Counted from the first letter of the stretch, positions 8,275 through 17,715 are shown. The stretch: DNA of 64,000 nucleotides from DATAUD01 sp036501665 (GCA_036501665.1 DASXZW010000071.1:73063-137062), one strand, 5' to 3'. The notes: generated by a model not told the origin, from the sequence alone. Numbers and translations are program-made.

Positions 8275-9012
8275 ATGGAATTGAAACAGAAAAGTATCGT
8301 TGCCGAAGGGATTACGTCCCGGTCCTTTGTTATTCTTGGACTATCGGTGATTATCGGGCTGGGGATTTTTGGGGTTGAGATTGGGCGGGCGGTTAGGACG
8401 GGGCGGGAGTTTGATCGGTATTTGACGGTGAAGGGGTTGTCGGAGCGCGAGGCGAAGGCGAATCTGGCGATTTGGCCGATTCGTTTTTCGGTTTCAGCGG
8501 AGGATTTGAGCGGGTTGAAGACGGCGATGGAGTCGAATGGGGCGCTTGTGCTTGACTACTTGAAGTCGAGCGGCATCGACGCGAAGGAGATCACGCAGGG
8601 GTTGCCGGAAATTGCGGACCGCGAGGATGAACGGATCCAGATGAATCGCCCGGCGTTGTCGCGGTACAAGGCGGTCGTGACTTTTGTGATCCGGAGCGCG
8701 GGGGTGGACTTGGTGAAGAAGGCGATTCAGGGGGTGGATGCGTTGCTGGAAAAAGGGGTGACGCTCGATGGCGGTGGACAGCAAACCGAATTTATTTTCA
8801 ATGAGTTGAATGCTGTGAAGCCGGAGATGATCCAGGAGGCGACGGCGAATGCGCGCGCGGCGGCGGAGAAGTTCGCGCAGGATTCGCACAGCAGGGTGGG
8901 GCGCATCCGCAAGGCGAATCAGGGGTTGATGGAGATCGAGAATCGGGACGCGGCGTCGCCGGAGGTGAAGGTGTTGAGGATAGTGACGACGGTGGATTTT
9001 TTTCTGGAGTGA
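8275..9012 (+). CDS. SIMPL-domain (DUF541) membrane-anchored protein
   Basis: From ATG 8275 the protein begins with a short basic segment, then one transmembrane helix (SFVILGLSVIIGLGIFGVEI). The rest shows the SIMPL/DUF541 pattern: FDRYLTVKGLSEREAKANLA, a conserved I-W-P-I-R-F strand, then alternating strand-helix repeats ending in VLRIVTTVDFFL. SIMPL proteins are periplasmic or cell-envelope proteins of uncertain function, some tied to oxidative-stress resistance. The N-terminal anchor places the domain outside the inner membrane. The gene ends exactly at the stop of the convergent downstream gene, with no base between the two. Confidence 0.85.
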   Translation: MELKQKSIVAEGITSRSFVILGLSVIIGLGIFGVEIGRAVRTGREFDRYLTVKGLSEREAKANLAIWPIRFSVSAEDLSGLKTAMESNGALVLDYLKSSGIDAKEITQGLPEIADREDERIQMNRPALSRYKAVVTFVIRSAGVDLVKKAIQGVDALLEKGVTLDGGGQQTEFIFNELNAVKPEMIQEATANARAAAEKFAQDSHSRVGRIRKANQGLMEIENRDAASPEVKVLRIVTTVDFFLE

Positions 9013-9375
9013 TCAGGCTGAGGCATCGTCAATGAATGCGCTTTTTCCGCAAACTCCACAGTTGCTTGAGGCGACGGCAATTTGAGCGAGGGAACCACTA
9101 AGCCGAGTGTTGCAGGTCGGGCATCGATAGCCAAATCGACGTTGCTGGCGCTTTGCAAAAAGGATTATGAACACATAATTTCCTATAAAAAGGATCAACC
9201 AAATAACAAATATGGTATTGTTGACCCACTCTGGCGCTCCATGTCGCTTGGTATATGCGCTCACTGGCACAATTCCAAGGATTATGGCAAAAAACAGTAC
9301 AAGCCATACTTTCATAGGTTTGCTTGAATTTTGCTTCAGCGCTTTCTGTCTGGAGATGAAATCCTGTTTTGTCAT
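9013..9375 (-). CDS. Two-helix membrane protein with a C-terminal zinc ribbon
   Basis: A 120-residue protein with a polar N-terminus, two hydrophobic helices (VWLVLFFAIILGIVPV and FVIWLILFIGNYVFIILFA), a basic stretch KRQQRRFGYR, and a C-terminal zinc-ribbon-like Cys pattern CPTC...CGVCG. The combination suggests an inner-membrane protein with a small cytoplasmic metal-binding head. I recognise no named family. It is convergent with the SIMPL gene and abuts it. The coding strand is plausible because the cysteine pairs and helices are intact, but the gene is otherwise an orphan. Confidence 0.65.
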   Translation of the reverse strand: MTKQDFISRQKALKQNSSKPMKVWLVLFFAIILGIVPVSAYTKRHGAPEWVNNTIFVIWLILFIGNYVFIILFAKRQQRRFGYRCPTCNTRLSGSLAQIAVASSNCGVCGKSAFIDDASA

Positions 9376-9486
9376 AAGTGGCTATCGCGCAGATGACAAC
9401 TTTGCGCTCTTTATGTGCGTTGTCAATTATGTTGTTTCTGTAAAAAAAGCATCGCGGGCGCGAACGATTGAGCGTAACCTTTTTGC

Positions 9487-9720
9487 ATGATTCAACCGGA
9501 AGATTTGGTTGGGGAGGAATGGGCGGAGTGGTATCGGCTCACCCCGGTCGAGCGCTGGTTGGAGAGCGAGAAGCTGTGGCAAACGTATCTCGCGCTGGGA
9601 GGCTCTCTTGATCCCGAACCCGATTCGCAAAGTCCTTTCTTCGATGAACGAGAGGCGCGTGAAAGCGCAACTTCTCAGGTAAAGTTACCTTTGCGCGTTT
9701 TGCGGCGGGGCAAAATTTAG
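9487..9720 (+). CDS. Small acidic hypothetical protein (77 aa)
   Basis: The sequence has a conserved-looking core, EWYRLTPVERWLESEKLW, followed by LALGGSLDPEPDSQSPFF. Small proteins of this pattern are, from memory, often found beside nucleotidyltransferase-like genes in Verrucomicrobiota and relatives and may act as partners. No such neighbour is present here: the next gene is a HEAT-repeat protein. A run of Trp and Glu residues suggests a helical binding protein. The function is unknown and the partner idea is inference only. Confidence 0.55.
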   Translation: MIQPEDLVGEEWAEWYRLTPVERWLESEKLWQTYLALGGSLDPEPDSQSPFFDEREARESATSQVKLPLRVLRRGKI

Positions 9721-9871
9721 CGGTGACGGCAATCTTTCGATTGGATCCGGACGCGAATTTTCAAAAGCTTCATCATTCAAGGTTAAAATGATCCAGTTGG
9801 CGTGATCCAGGCCGTTCCGGGTTGTCTATCTAATTAGCCCGAATCTCCGTTCGACGGGCGTAACAATAGCT

Positions 9872-11695
9872 GTGCAACTGTCATCAAACATTTCGGGAAT
9901 TAGAAAGCCGAGAATTCCTCGGATTATAGTGGTCTTGTCGGTGTTGGTGATGGCCGGACTTGTTTGGTGGGCCGTGGGTATTGATTCTATGCCGAGTTAT
10001 CAGGGGTTGCCTGCGGGTTACTGGTTGACAAACGGCGACGTGAACGCTTTCAGAGCGATGGGGCCGCCCGGGGCGCGATTTCTTGGAAGGGTATGGGAAA
10101 TGGAACCGTCGAACCTGGCTTCCAACAAGGATTATTATTTGAACCTTATTGGATTAGCTCGATACGCTCATTTTCAGGACGAGGATGATAGTCGGATGGA
10201 ACTGCGTGGCGACGCAGCCAAGATTCTCGAAGAATTGCGACGCGATGCGGGGCCGGCATGGCCGTCGTTCTTGCGCGTCTTCCGCAGACCGAATTCGGAT
10301 TCGACAGACTGGAGGGAAACAGCCTGGCTGATGAAGCCGATGGGGCTGGACATTGGTTTTTTTGCTCCGGAGTTGTTGGGAGACTTGCTCAGGTCCGACG
10401 AATTATCAGGGGACAATCGGGCGAGTTCGGACCAACGAGACAACGCAGAAGAGAGAGTCGTCGCGGACATCGATTTGCTCGGCGCGATCGGGCCGCCTTC
10501 CAAAAACGCGATTCCGACGTTGTTGCACTGCGCATCAACGCCATCGCCGTTTTCCCGAATGAGAAGGACGCACGCGGCAGTTGCGCTTTGGAACATTGAC
10601 GCTCGGACGAATGTGCTGATTGACGTCATCTCGAACGAGATTAGCAGTCGTGACAGGGACGGAGCGATGGCGATTCGCGATTTGGGCGACGCCAAGGCGC
10701 CACCCAAATTTCTGGGGCCAATTCTCGAAAGAGCGCTGCATAATCCTTATCGGGAAGTTCGCGAATGGGCGGAGTTTCGGCTGAGTCAAATCGATTCAGA
10801 GCGGCTGAAGGGAATCGCTCACGAACTCAACAGCCATCAGTCCGAACTGCTGCAGCAGCACATCGAACTTCTCAAAAGCACAAATGTAATTGACCGATTG
10901 AATGCCTTGGAGGCGATTCGATTCTTTGGACCGGAAGGTGCCCAGGCTGAGCCTTTACTGGCACGCATTCTCGCTGCCTGTCTTGCGCGCAATTCAACAA
11001 CGACAGCTAACCGGCAAACGACGATGGTTGAGCGAATCGAGCTAATAAAGGAACAAGGCGCCGCCGTGCGCGCTCTGAAGGAAATTAACGCCAAAAGTCC
11101 CGCGTCTGCGTCAGCGCTAATGGATCTCTCGCGGACTATTCCAGGGCCGGACGAGGATTTACTATCCGCTCTTGCAACTGCGGGGCGAGATTCTTCTGAT
11201 GTGCTGCCTTATTTGAGGCAACGTCTTGCGAATTGTGACCAACGCGTCGGGTACGGTCCGCATTTCATTGCCCGGGCAATTTGCAGCATTGCCCCGGATG
11301 ATTTGAAGGCAATTGAAGTTCTTAAGTTTTTGGAAACCAATGCGGTGGGCCTCAGTTCGAACGGACTTAATATCGTGCAAACATCGGCGGCTGTAACTCT
11401 GTGGGAGTTGGGTGTGGAAAAAATGTCGCCGATAGACCTTCTGAGCAAGCAAGTCGATGCGCCTCCTGGGCAAGCTTTTGATCGCACGTGGGCCATTGAT
11501 TTGCTGGGCGAAATCGGCCCGACGGCGCGGGAGGCATTGCCGGAATTGGAAAAGTTCATGAATGCGGAATTTTATCCGTATCCAAATCCCAGCCTTCGCG
11601 CGCACATCGCCATGGCGATCCGCAAGATTGACCCGGATAAAGCGAAGCGCCTCGACCTGCCGGGGGTTTTCATCATTTGCCCAGACAAACTATAA
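9872..11695 (+). CDS. Membrane-anchored HEAT-repeat protein
   Basis: About 607 residues. The N-terminus has a basic segment followed by a single transmembrane helix (IIVVLSVLVMAGLVWWAVGI), then SYQGLPAGYWLTNGD, a motif that commonly opens verrucomicrobial HEAT-repeat proteins. The body holds helical pairs of HEAT type, for example IDLLGAIGPPSKNAIPTLL, LNALEAIRFFGPEGAQAEPL and AIDLLGEIGPTAREALPEL. Such proteins act as scaffolds; no catalytic residues are visible. The start is a GTG at 9872, chosen because it places the helix after a short basic N-terminus. It stands alone in its orientation, ~110 bp before the M16 peptidase gene. Confidence 0.75.
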   Translation: MQLSSNISGIRKPRIPRIIVVLSVLVMAGLVWWAVGIDSMPSYQGLPAGYWLTNGDVNAFRAMGPPGARFLGRVWEMEPSNLASNKDYYLNLIGLARYAHFQDEDDSRMELRGDAAKILEELRRDAGPAWPSFLRVFRRPNSDSTDWRETAWLMKPMGLDIGFFAPELLGDLLRSDELSGDNRASSDQRDNAEERVVADIDLLGAIGPPSKNAIPTLLHCASTPSPFSRMRRTHAAVALWNIDARTNVLIDVISNEISSRDRDGAMAIRDLGDAKAPPKFLGPILERALHNPYREVREWAEFRLSQIDSERLKGIAHELNSHQSELLQQHIELLKSTNVIDRLNALEAIRFFGPEGAQAEPLLARILAACLARNSTTTANRQTTMVERIELIKEQGAAVRALKEINAKSPASASALMDLSRTIPGPDEDLLSALATAGRDSSDVLPYLRQRLANCDQRVGYGPHFIARAICSIAPDDLKAIEVLKFLETNAVGLSSNGLNIVQTSAAVTLWELGVEKMSPIDLLSKQVDAPPGQAFDRTWAIDLLGEIGPTAREALPELEKFMNAEFYPYPNPSLRAHIAMAIRKIDPDKAKRLDLPGVFIICPDKL

Positions 11696-11809
11696 TTTCC
11701 GAATTGCTCCACTTTCTTCGCTCATGAATTCTGAGTCCTAATTTCTGAATTCTCTCCTCATCGGCATTGCTTGCGTATGGGGGAGTTATTCCTTACGTTC
11801 GCGGGATAA

Positions 11810-14473
11810 ATGACTAATGGCGAAAGAAAGAAGGCGGCTCTGCTCGTAACGGATAGAAAATCGACTGCGGCGTCGACATCGACGCGCAGCGGTCGTGTCA
11901 AGAAAAGCGTTTCAAAGCGCGCGGGTCAAGGCGAGGCGGTGTCGGAGATTTCTGCGATGCCGCCGGGGGCGAGGTTGACGACGCTGGAGAATGGGTTGGT
12001 GATTATTACGCGGGAAGATCACAGCGCGCCGGTGGTTTCTGCGCAGGCGTGGTGCCAGACGGGGAGCATCAGCGAGGGGAAGTGGCTCGGAGCGGGGTTG
12101 TCGCATGTGTTGGAGCATATGCTTTTCAAGGGGACGACGACGCGGCCGGGCAGCAGGATCGATCAGGAGGTGCAGGGGGCGGGCGGTTACATGAACGCTT
12201 ACACGTCGTTTGACCGGACGGTGTATCATATCAATGTTCCGAATACGGGAGCGTGGACGGCGATTGATATTCTTTGTGACATCATGCAGAACGCGACGTT
12301 GCCGGCGGATGAGCTGGCGAAGGAGTTGGATGTGATTCGGCGCGAGATGGACATGAACCAGGATGATCCGGGGCGTCGCGCGGGGCGGAGATTGTTTGAG
12401 ACGGCGTTTGTAAGAAGCCCGTATCGGTTCACGATCATTGGGTATCCGGATATTTTCAACACGCTGCAGCCGGCGGATATTCTGGCGTATTACAAGGAGC
12501 GTTACGTTCCGAATAATTTGTTTTTCGTTGTGACAGGGGACATCAAGCCGGACGAGGTTGTTGAGCAAATCCGAAAGGCGTTCGCTCAAAACAAGTCGAA
12601 GGCGCTCGCGCCGATGGTGCTTCCGGGCGAGCCGCGGCAATCTTCGCCGCGCGAGGTGATCGAAGAGGCGGCGGTGGAGCTGGCTTACTTTCATTATGCG
12701 TGGCACATCCCGGACGTCCGGCATCCCGATGCGCCGGCGCTGGATATTCTGGCGTCGCTGCTGGGGAGCGGGCGGAGTTGCCGGATTTTCCGCGAGGTGC
12801 GGGAGAAGAAGGGACTGGTGACCTCGGCGGATGCGTGGACTTACAGTCCGGGCGAGCAGGGGCTTTTTGGGGTGAGCGGGGTGACGACGGCGGACAAATT
12901 CGAGGCGGCGCGCGATGCGTTGCTTTTGGAAATTGAGCGGGTGAAGAGCGAAGCGCCGTCGCCGAAGGAATTGGCGAAGGTGATCAAGCAGTTTGTCACG
13001 GCGACGCTTTCGACGCGCAAGACGATGCAGGGGCAGGCGCAGGACATGGGCGGGAGTTGGATGGCGGCGAATGATTTGAATTTTTCGGAGCGTTACCTGG
13101 CGGCGGCGCGGAATGTCACGCCGGCGACGTTGCAGCGGGTTGCAAAGGAATACTTGACGGAGACGAACCGGACTTTGTACGGGTTGCTGCCGCAAGGGGC
13201 CGCGCCGAAGAGCGGCGAGACGGCGCATGTGCCGGTGGAATCGACGGTCAAGAAGATTGAGTTGCCGAATGGGTTGCGGTTGTTGGTGAAGGAAGACCAT
13301 CGGTTGCCGTTTGTGGAGATGCGGGCGGTTTTCCAGGGCGGGGTGCTGGCGGAATCGGCGGAGAACAATGGGCTTACGCAACTCGTCGCAAAAATGCTGA
13401 TGCAAGGGACGCGTCGGCGCAGCGCGGAGAAGATTGCGCTGGAAGTCGAGTCGTTGGGCGGGAGTATTGACACGTTTGGCGGCAATAATAGTTTTGGCGT
13501 CAGCGCGGAGGTTTTGAGCAGCGATCTGGGGGCGGGTTTTGATGTGTTTGGCGACGTGATTTTGAATCCGGCATTTCCGTTGAAGGAGTTTGAGCGCGAA
13601 CGATCCATCCAATTGGAATTGATCCGCGCGCAACGGGATCAGTTGCTTCAATGCTGCAATCAGGCGATGCGGAAGGAACTCTTTGGCGCGACGGGTTATG
13701 GGCTGGACGCGCTGGGGTCGGAGAAGAGCATTGGCTCGCTGGGCGTTGCGGATTTGGCGGGGTATTACAAGAACATGGCTGTACCGAAGAATTGTGTGAT
13801 GGCCATTTTCGGGGACGTGCAGGCGGCGAAAATTGAAGCGCTGGCGCGGAAGGTTTTTGGGAAGTGGACTTCAAATGCGCCGAACATTCCGTTGCGCAAG
13901 GCGACTCCGGCTTTGACGAAGATCAAGCGTGTCGTTGAGGAGCGGGACAAGAAGCAAGCGGTCATCGTGGTTGGGTTTCCGGGATTGACGGTGAGCAACC
14001 CGGATCGATACGCGCTGGAGTTGTTGCAGGAAGGGTGCAGCGATCTTGGTTCGCGGCTGTTTATGCGTGTTCGCGAAAAGCTGGCCTTGGCGTATTACGT
14101 CGGCGCGCAGCATTTTCCGGGACTTGCGCCGGGATATTTTTCGTTTTATGCGGGCACTGCGCCGGAGAAAGTGGATTTGGTCGAGAAGGAATTGCTCAAG
14201 GAGGCGGCGTTGCTGCGGTCTGAAGGTTTTACGGAGGAGGAATTGGTGCGGGTGAAGGCGAAGGTGATCGGGCAGAGGAAAATTTCGCGGCAGGACCTCG
14301 GCGGGCTGGCTTTGACGATGGCGCTGGATGAGCTTTATGGGTTGGGTTATCAGAATATCGACGGCGAGGACGCTCATTATGAGGCGGTGACGTTGAAGGA
14401 CATTATTGATGTCGCGAAGAAATATTTGACGCCGGATCGGGCGGTTATTTCGATTATCAGGCCGGGAAAATAA
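11810..14473 (+). CDS. M16-family zinc peptidase, two fused halves (second half inactive)
   Basis: M16 peptidases degrade peptides inside a clam-like chamber. The first half carries the inverted zinc motif HVLEH (in LSHVLEHMLFKGT), the conserved AYTSFDRTVYH segment and a downstream Glu in VIRREMDMNQDDPGRR. The second half repeats the fold (AVFQGGVLAESAENNGLTQL), but its zinc-motif position reads LTQLVAKMLMQGT, so it has lost the metal ligands. This active/inactive arrangement is usual for single-chain M16 proteins. The N-terminus is unusual: ~48 residues rich in Lys, Ser, Thr and Arg and no signal peptide. A shorter start at ATG 11957 would remove that stretch. The likely location is cytoplasmic. 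Confidence 0.88.
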   Translation: MTNGERKKAALLVTDRKSTAASTSTRSGRVKKSVSKRAGQGEAVSEISAMPPGARLTTLENGLVIITREDHSAPVVSAQAWCQTGSISEGKWLGAGLSHVLEHMLFKGTTTRPGSRIDQEVQGAGGYMNAYTSFDRTVYHINVPNTGAWTAIDILCDIMQNATLPADELAKELDVIRREMDMNQDDPGRRAGRRLFETAFVRSPYRFTIIGYPDIFNTLQPADILAYYKERYVPNNLFFVVTGDIKPDEVVEQIRKAFAQNKSKALAPMVLPGEPRQSSPREVIEEAAVELAYFHYAWHIPDVRHPDAPALDILASLLGSGRSCRIFREVREKKGLVTSADAWTYSPGEQGLFGVSGVTTADKFEAARDALLLEIERVKSEAPSPKELAKVIKQFVTATLSTRKTMQGQAQDMGGSWMAANDLNFSERYLAAARNVTPATLQRVAKEYLTETNRTLYGLLPQGAAPKSGETAHVPVESTVKKIELPNGLRLLVKEDHRLPFVEMRAVFQGGVLAESAENNGLTQLVAKMLMQGTRRRSAEKIALEVESLGGSIDTFGGNNSFGVSAEVLSSDLGAGFDVFGDVILNPAFPLKEFERERSIQLELIRAQRDQLLQCCNQAMRKELFGATGYGLDALGSEKSIGSLGVADLAGYYKNMAVPKNCVMAIFGDVQAAKIEALARKVFGKWTSNAPNIPLRKATPALTKIKRVVEERDKKQAVIVVGFPGLTVSNPDRYALELLQEGCSDLGSRLFMRVREKLALAYYVGAQHFPGLAPGYFSFYAGTAPEKVDLVEKELLKEAALLRSEGFTEEELVRVKAKVIGQRKISRQDLGGLALTMALDELYGLGYQNIDGEDAHYEAVTLKDIIDVAKKYLTPDRAVISIIRPGK

Positions 14474-14519
14474 GGGGGTTTTGTGATTGATCGGTGGGGG
14501 GGCGGCTTGCGTCGTCTGC

Positions 14520-14540
14520 GGACGCCTCGGCGAGGCGTCC
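14520..14540. repeat. 21-bp perfect palindrome after the M16 gene
   Basis: GGACGCCTC, a 3-nt loop and GAGGCGTCC form a perfect 9-bp stem 46 bp after the peptidase stop. There is no T-run on either side, so a rho-independent terminator is not supported. GC-rich palindromes of similar style occur at 29340-29380 and 54197-54214, which suggests dispersed REP-like elements. Confidence 0.6.
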
Positions 14541-14720
14541 CTACCTCGAAGATTTTGAGAAGAGATTTTAGTGGCGTCGCGGCAGCGACCTACCAAAATT
14601 ATTAAATGAATTTCTGGGACCCCATACGAGTTGAAATTGACGAAATCCATCAGGGGTCTCGCGGTTCTTTAGTTTCCTTCTCGCGTTCAATTTGAGTTCT
14701 GGTCATATTTTTGTCATTCA

Positions 14721-16271
14721 ATGAAAACGACCTCGTTCACGGCGCGGAATTATAGAATCTCCATTATTCGTGGAATTACGATTTTCCTTTTGGCCATCGC
14801 TTTCGCTGCTTCGCAGGGAATCACGACGGGAGAAGAGACGAAAGCGGCAACTTCGTTCGAGGGTGAAACAGTGCAGTGGCACGGATTTGACCGCTACGAT
14901 TTCATGATGGACGAATCGGACTTGAGCATCACGCCGTTCAAGCAACCGCAAAAAGAAAAATTTGGCGTGGGCCAACCGCCGGACGGACATCGACGCTGTA
15001 TTGTTGTCGTACCGAAAAATCCGGCGCCCGGAAATCCGTGGTCGTGGCGAGGCTGTTATTGGGACCATCAGCCGCAGACGGAAATCGAATTGCTCAAGCG
15101 CGGTTTTCACATCGTGTTCATCACGCCCGACCCGGATAAAACCTGGGACGCCTGGTATGCCTACCTCGTCGAAAAACACGGACTGTCGTCGAAGCCGGCG
15201 TTCATTGGGATGAGCAAAGGCGGCTACAACGAATTTGTTTGGGCCACCGACCACCCGGACAAAGTCTCCTGCATTTACGCCGATAATCCCGCGATCAACC
15301 GAACGAGTCTGCTGAAACTGGACGGGCTTGCGAGCAATGACGTTCCGCTTCTGCACGTCTGCGGGAGCATTGATCCATTGTTTCCGAATCATACACTTGC
15401 GGCAGAGAGCCTTTATCAATCTTTGGGTGGGCGCATCTCGGTGATGATTAAGGAAGGTTTCGGCCATCATCCGCACAGCCTGCACAATCCGACGCCAATC
15501 GCTGATTTTATCGTGGCGAGTCAAACACCGATTGTTGACGCAACGCCGCCGTTCACCGGCAATAAAATGAGGAAAACCTGGTTTTACGGCGTGAAGAATG
15601 ATTACCGGGATTTTCCGTCGGAGAAAACGCGCATCACTTGTCGGGGGCCTTTGTTTACGGACCGTTATCGGCGTTACGAGTTTGAAATGAAAGGGATTCA
15701 AGGTTCCATAACGATCATCGCTCCAAAAAGCGAAGCGCCGGGAAAACCGTGGGTTTACCGCACTGGATTTGTTGACAGGAATGCGGCAGTCGATCTCGCG
15801 TTGCTCGCGAAAGGATATTATATTGTGACCGGCCCCGTTCCTTATAACGCCGACGGCCCGTTGAAGCCTGACTGGGACGCAGTTTATCAATATCTGGCCA
15901 GCGTCGGTTTCGCGGCAAAGCCGGTTATGGAAGGAGCAGGCGGGGCTGGTGGAGTCGTGTATGCATGGGCCGTTCAGAATCCCGACAAAGTTTCGTGCGT
16001 TTACACGGAAAATCCAGTTCTGCGCGGCGCAATGTCGGTGTCGTCGCTCGTTGATCATTTTGAACCGCTGGCAAAGGCGGGAGTTCCGTTGATCAACGTT
16101 TGCGGCGGGGCGGACCCGGGAATCAATGACAACACTCGGTCGCTGGAAGCCAAGTACAAATCGCTTGGCGGAAAAATCACGGTCATTGTCAAAGAAGGGC
16201 AGGGGCATTATCCACTCGCGCCGACCGATGCTTCCGCCGTGGCAGATCTTATTGTCAAGAATAACCCTTAA
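14721..16271 (+). CDS. Secreted alpha/beta-hydrolase, tandem-duplicated esterase with a dead second domain
   Basis: A 516-residue exported protein: the N-terminal hydrophobic core GITIFLLAIAFAASQG is a signal peptide. Two homologous alpha/beta-hydrolase domains follow. Domain 1 has the nucleophile elbow GMSKGG with Ser165, an acid in CGSIDPLF and a His in GFGHHPHS. Domain 2 repeats the scaffold (KPVMEGAGGAGG, CGGADPGI, GQGHYPLA), but the nucleophile position is Gly407, so it should be inactive as a serine hydrolase. The substrate is unknown; the neighbours are exported proteins and a carbohydrate enzyme. It opens a co-directional run of four genes, 7 bp before the next one. Confidence 0.85.
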   Translation: MKTTSFTARNYRISIIRGITIFLLAIAFAASQGITTGEETKAATSFEGETVQWHGFDRYDFMMDESDLSITPFKQPQKEKFGVGQPPDGHRRCIVVVPKNPAPGNPWSWRGCYWDHQPQTEIELLKRGFHIVFITPDPDKTWDAWYAYLVEKHGLSSKPAFIGMSKGGYNEFVWATDHPDKVSCIYADNPAINRTSLLKLDGLASNDVPLLHVCGSIDPLFPNHTLAAESLYQSLGGRISVMIKEGFGHHPHSLHNPTPIADFIVASQTPIVDATPPFTGNKMRKTWFYGVKNDYRDFPSEKTRITCRGPLFTDRYRRYEFEMKGIQGSITIIAPKSEAPGKPWVYRTGFVDRNAAVDLALLAKGYYIVTGPVPYNADGPLKPDWDAVYQYLASVGFAAKPVMEGAGGAGGVVYAWAVQNPDKVSCVYTENPVLRGAMSVSSLVDHFEPLAKAGVPLINVCGGADPGINDNTRSLEAKYKSLGGKITVIVKEGQGHYPLAPTDASAVADLIVKNNP

Positions 16272-16278
16272 ATTCTGT

Positions 16279-17625
16279 ATGAAACGGATCAGTTTGTTCT
16301 TCCTGTCACTCGCGCTGTTCGTGGCTTGGGTTTCAACTGCCTGGGCTGAAGCCGCGACCGGCGAACTTCGCGCCGGCACGGCGAAAATCAGCATTACTCC
16401 CGAAACCGCGGAGCCAATCCATGATCCCGTTTTTGCGCGGAGTTTGGTCCTTGAAGTGAACGGCCAGAGGTGGGCTTTTGTTTCGGCGGACCTCGCCGTT
16501 TTCACGAGCGACAACGTGGAAAAGATTTGCCACGAGAAGTATGGGCTCGACAAGGTTTTCATCTGTTCCACACACAATCACACCGCGCCGTCGAAGCCCG
16601 GCAAAGGCCCGGAATACGCGAACTTGAAGGAGTTTTTCGAAAAGCAAATCGTCGAAGTTGTTGGGATGGCCCTGACGAATATGTTTCCCGCGAGGATCGC
16701 TGCCGGGCGCAAAAGTTTTCCGCAATTGGGATTCAAGCGGTTGATCGTGCGCGAGGACGGCCACTCGCGCGAATCGTGGATGGGCGACGATCATTACGCG
16801 CCGATCAATCCGGACCGGATTCCTTTCGGGCCAGTCGATAACGAAGTGGGCGTCATTCGCATCGAAGACACCAACGGGCAGCCGCGCGCGATTGTGATGA
16901 ATTATGCTTGTCACGCGGATGTGGTTTGCCTGAGTTTCGCGATTTCTGCGGATTATCCCGGGGTCGCCACGCGAAAGGTTGAGGAGGCCTTTGGAAACGG
17001 CGTGGTTTGTTTGTTTGTGAATGGAGCGGCGGGAAATGTGGCGCCGCTGTTCACGGTTCCGCGTCGGACCGGGCCGGACGACCCATTCAAAACCGACTAC
17101 ACGCCGATGGAGCGGATGGGCGAATTACTTTCATATGAAACGATCAAGGTCGCAAAGTCGCTCAGCGGAAAATCAGGCGAAACCACGATCAAGGAAAAAG
17201 ACACCACGCTGGAATTCACAGGGCGATTCGACAAGTCGCGGCATATTGAAGTTCATCTGAGCACGCTGATGATCAACAATGATATTGTGATTGCCGCGAA
17301 TCCCGGCGAGCTGTTCGCGGAGTTGGGCATTGATTGGAAAGCGAGGATGCAGGCGGAAGTCGCGAATCCGTTTTATTTTGGATACACATGGAGCGGCGGC
17401 CAATGGCCCGGTTACGTTCCGAGCATCAAGGGCGCGGCGCTGGGCGGCTTTGGCGCTGACCAGGATTCGCGGATGATTGAAGTCGGCTCCGGCGAAGCGA
17501 TGTTTAACAAGCACCTTGAAAACTACTATGTGCTTTCCGGATTGATGCGCGACAAGCCCGGCCCATCCGGTTTCAAACAAGGTCCTCGATGGATCGTCGT
17601 CCCGGTTCCAGAAAAACCGGAGTAA
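16279..17625 (+). CDS. Exported neutral/alkaline ceramidase-like protein (nucleophile Ser missing)
   Basis: ATG 16279 yields a good signal peptide (ISLFFLSLALFVAWVSTAWA). The mature protein follows the neutral/alkaline ceramidase N-terminal fold: GTAKISITP at the start, STHNHTAPS with a His-x-His metal pair near residue 100, and NYACHADVV. The ceramidase nucleophile motif expected as GDVSPN reads GAAGNVAP near residue 247, so Ser is replaced by Ala. Environmental members of this family often deviate here, and the true substrate is probably not ceramide. It lies 7 bp after the tandem esterase gene and ~90 bp before the TIM-barrel gene, in the same direction. Confidence 0.82.
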   Translation: MKRISLFFLSLALFVAWVSTAWAEAATGELRAGTAKISITPETAEPIHDPVFARSLVLEVNGQRWAFVSADLAVFTSDNVEKICHEKYGLDKVFICSTHNHTAPSKPGKGPEYANLKEFFEKQIVEVVGMALTNMFPARIAAGRKSFPQLGFKRLIVREDGHSRESWMGDDHYAPINPDRIPFGPVDNEVGVIRIEDTNGQPRAIVMNYACHADVVCLSFAISADYPGVATRKVEEAFGNGVVCLFVNGAAGNVAPLFTVPRRTGPDDPFKTDYTPMERMGELLSYETIKVAKSLSGKSGETTIKEKDTTLEFTGRFDKSRHIEVHLSTLMINNDIVIAANPGELFAELGIDWKARMQAEVANPFYFGYTWSGGQWPGYVPSIKGAALGGFGADQDSRMIEVGSGEAMFNKHLENYYVLSGLMRDKPGPSGFKQGPRWIVVPVPEKPE

Positions 17626-17715
17626 TTTCGGTCGCCGGCGGCCTTGTCAAATTTGACCAAACGGTGACGCGCTCTCGACTCAGCGGCGGCGATGCCGTAG
17701 CGTGACCGCACCATT

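Noticed and set aside
11912..13651. Long minus-strand open frame opposite the M16 peptidase (579 codons)
   Set aside because: Arg/His-rich antisense shadow with no domain; the plus-strand protein carries the HxxEH motif and is conserved.
14718..16577. Minus-strand open frame of 619 codons opposite the esterase and ceramidase-like genes
   Set aside because: It spans two well-supported plus-strand genes and shows no recognisable fold.
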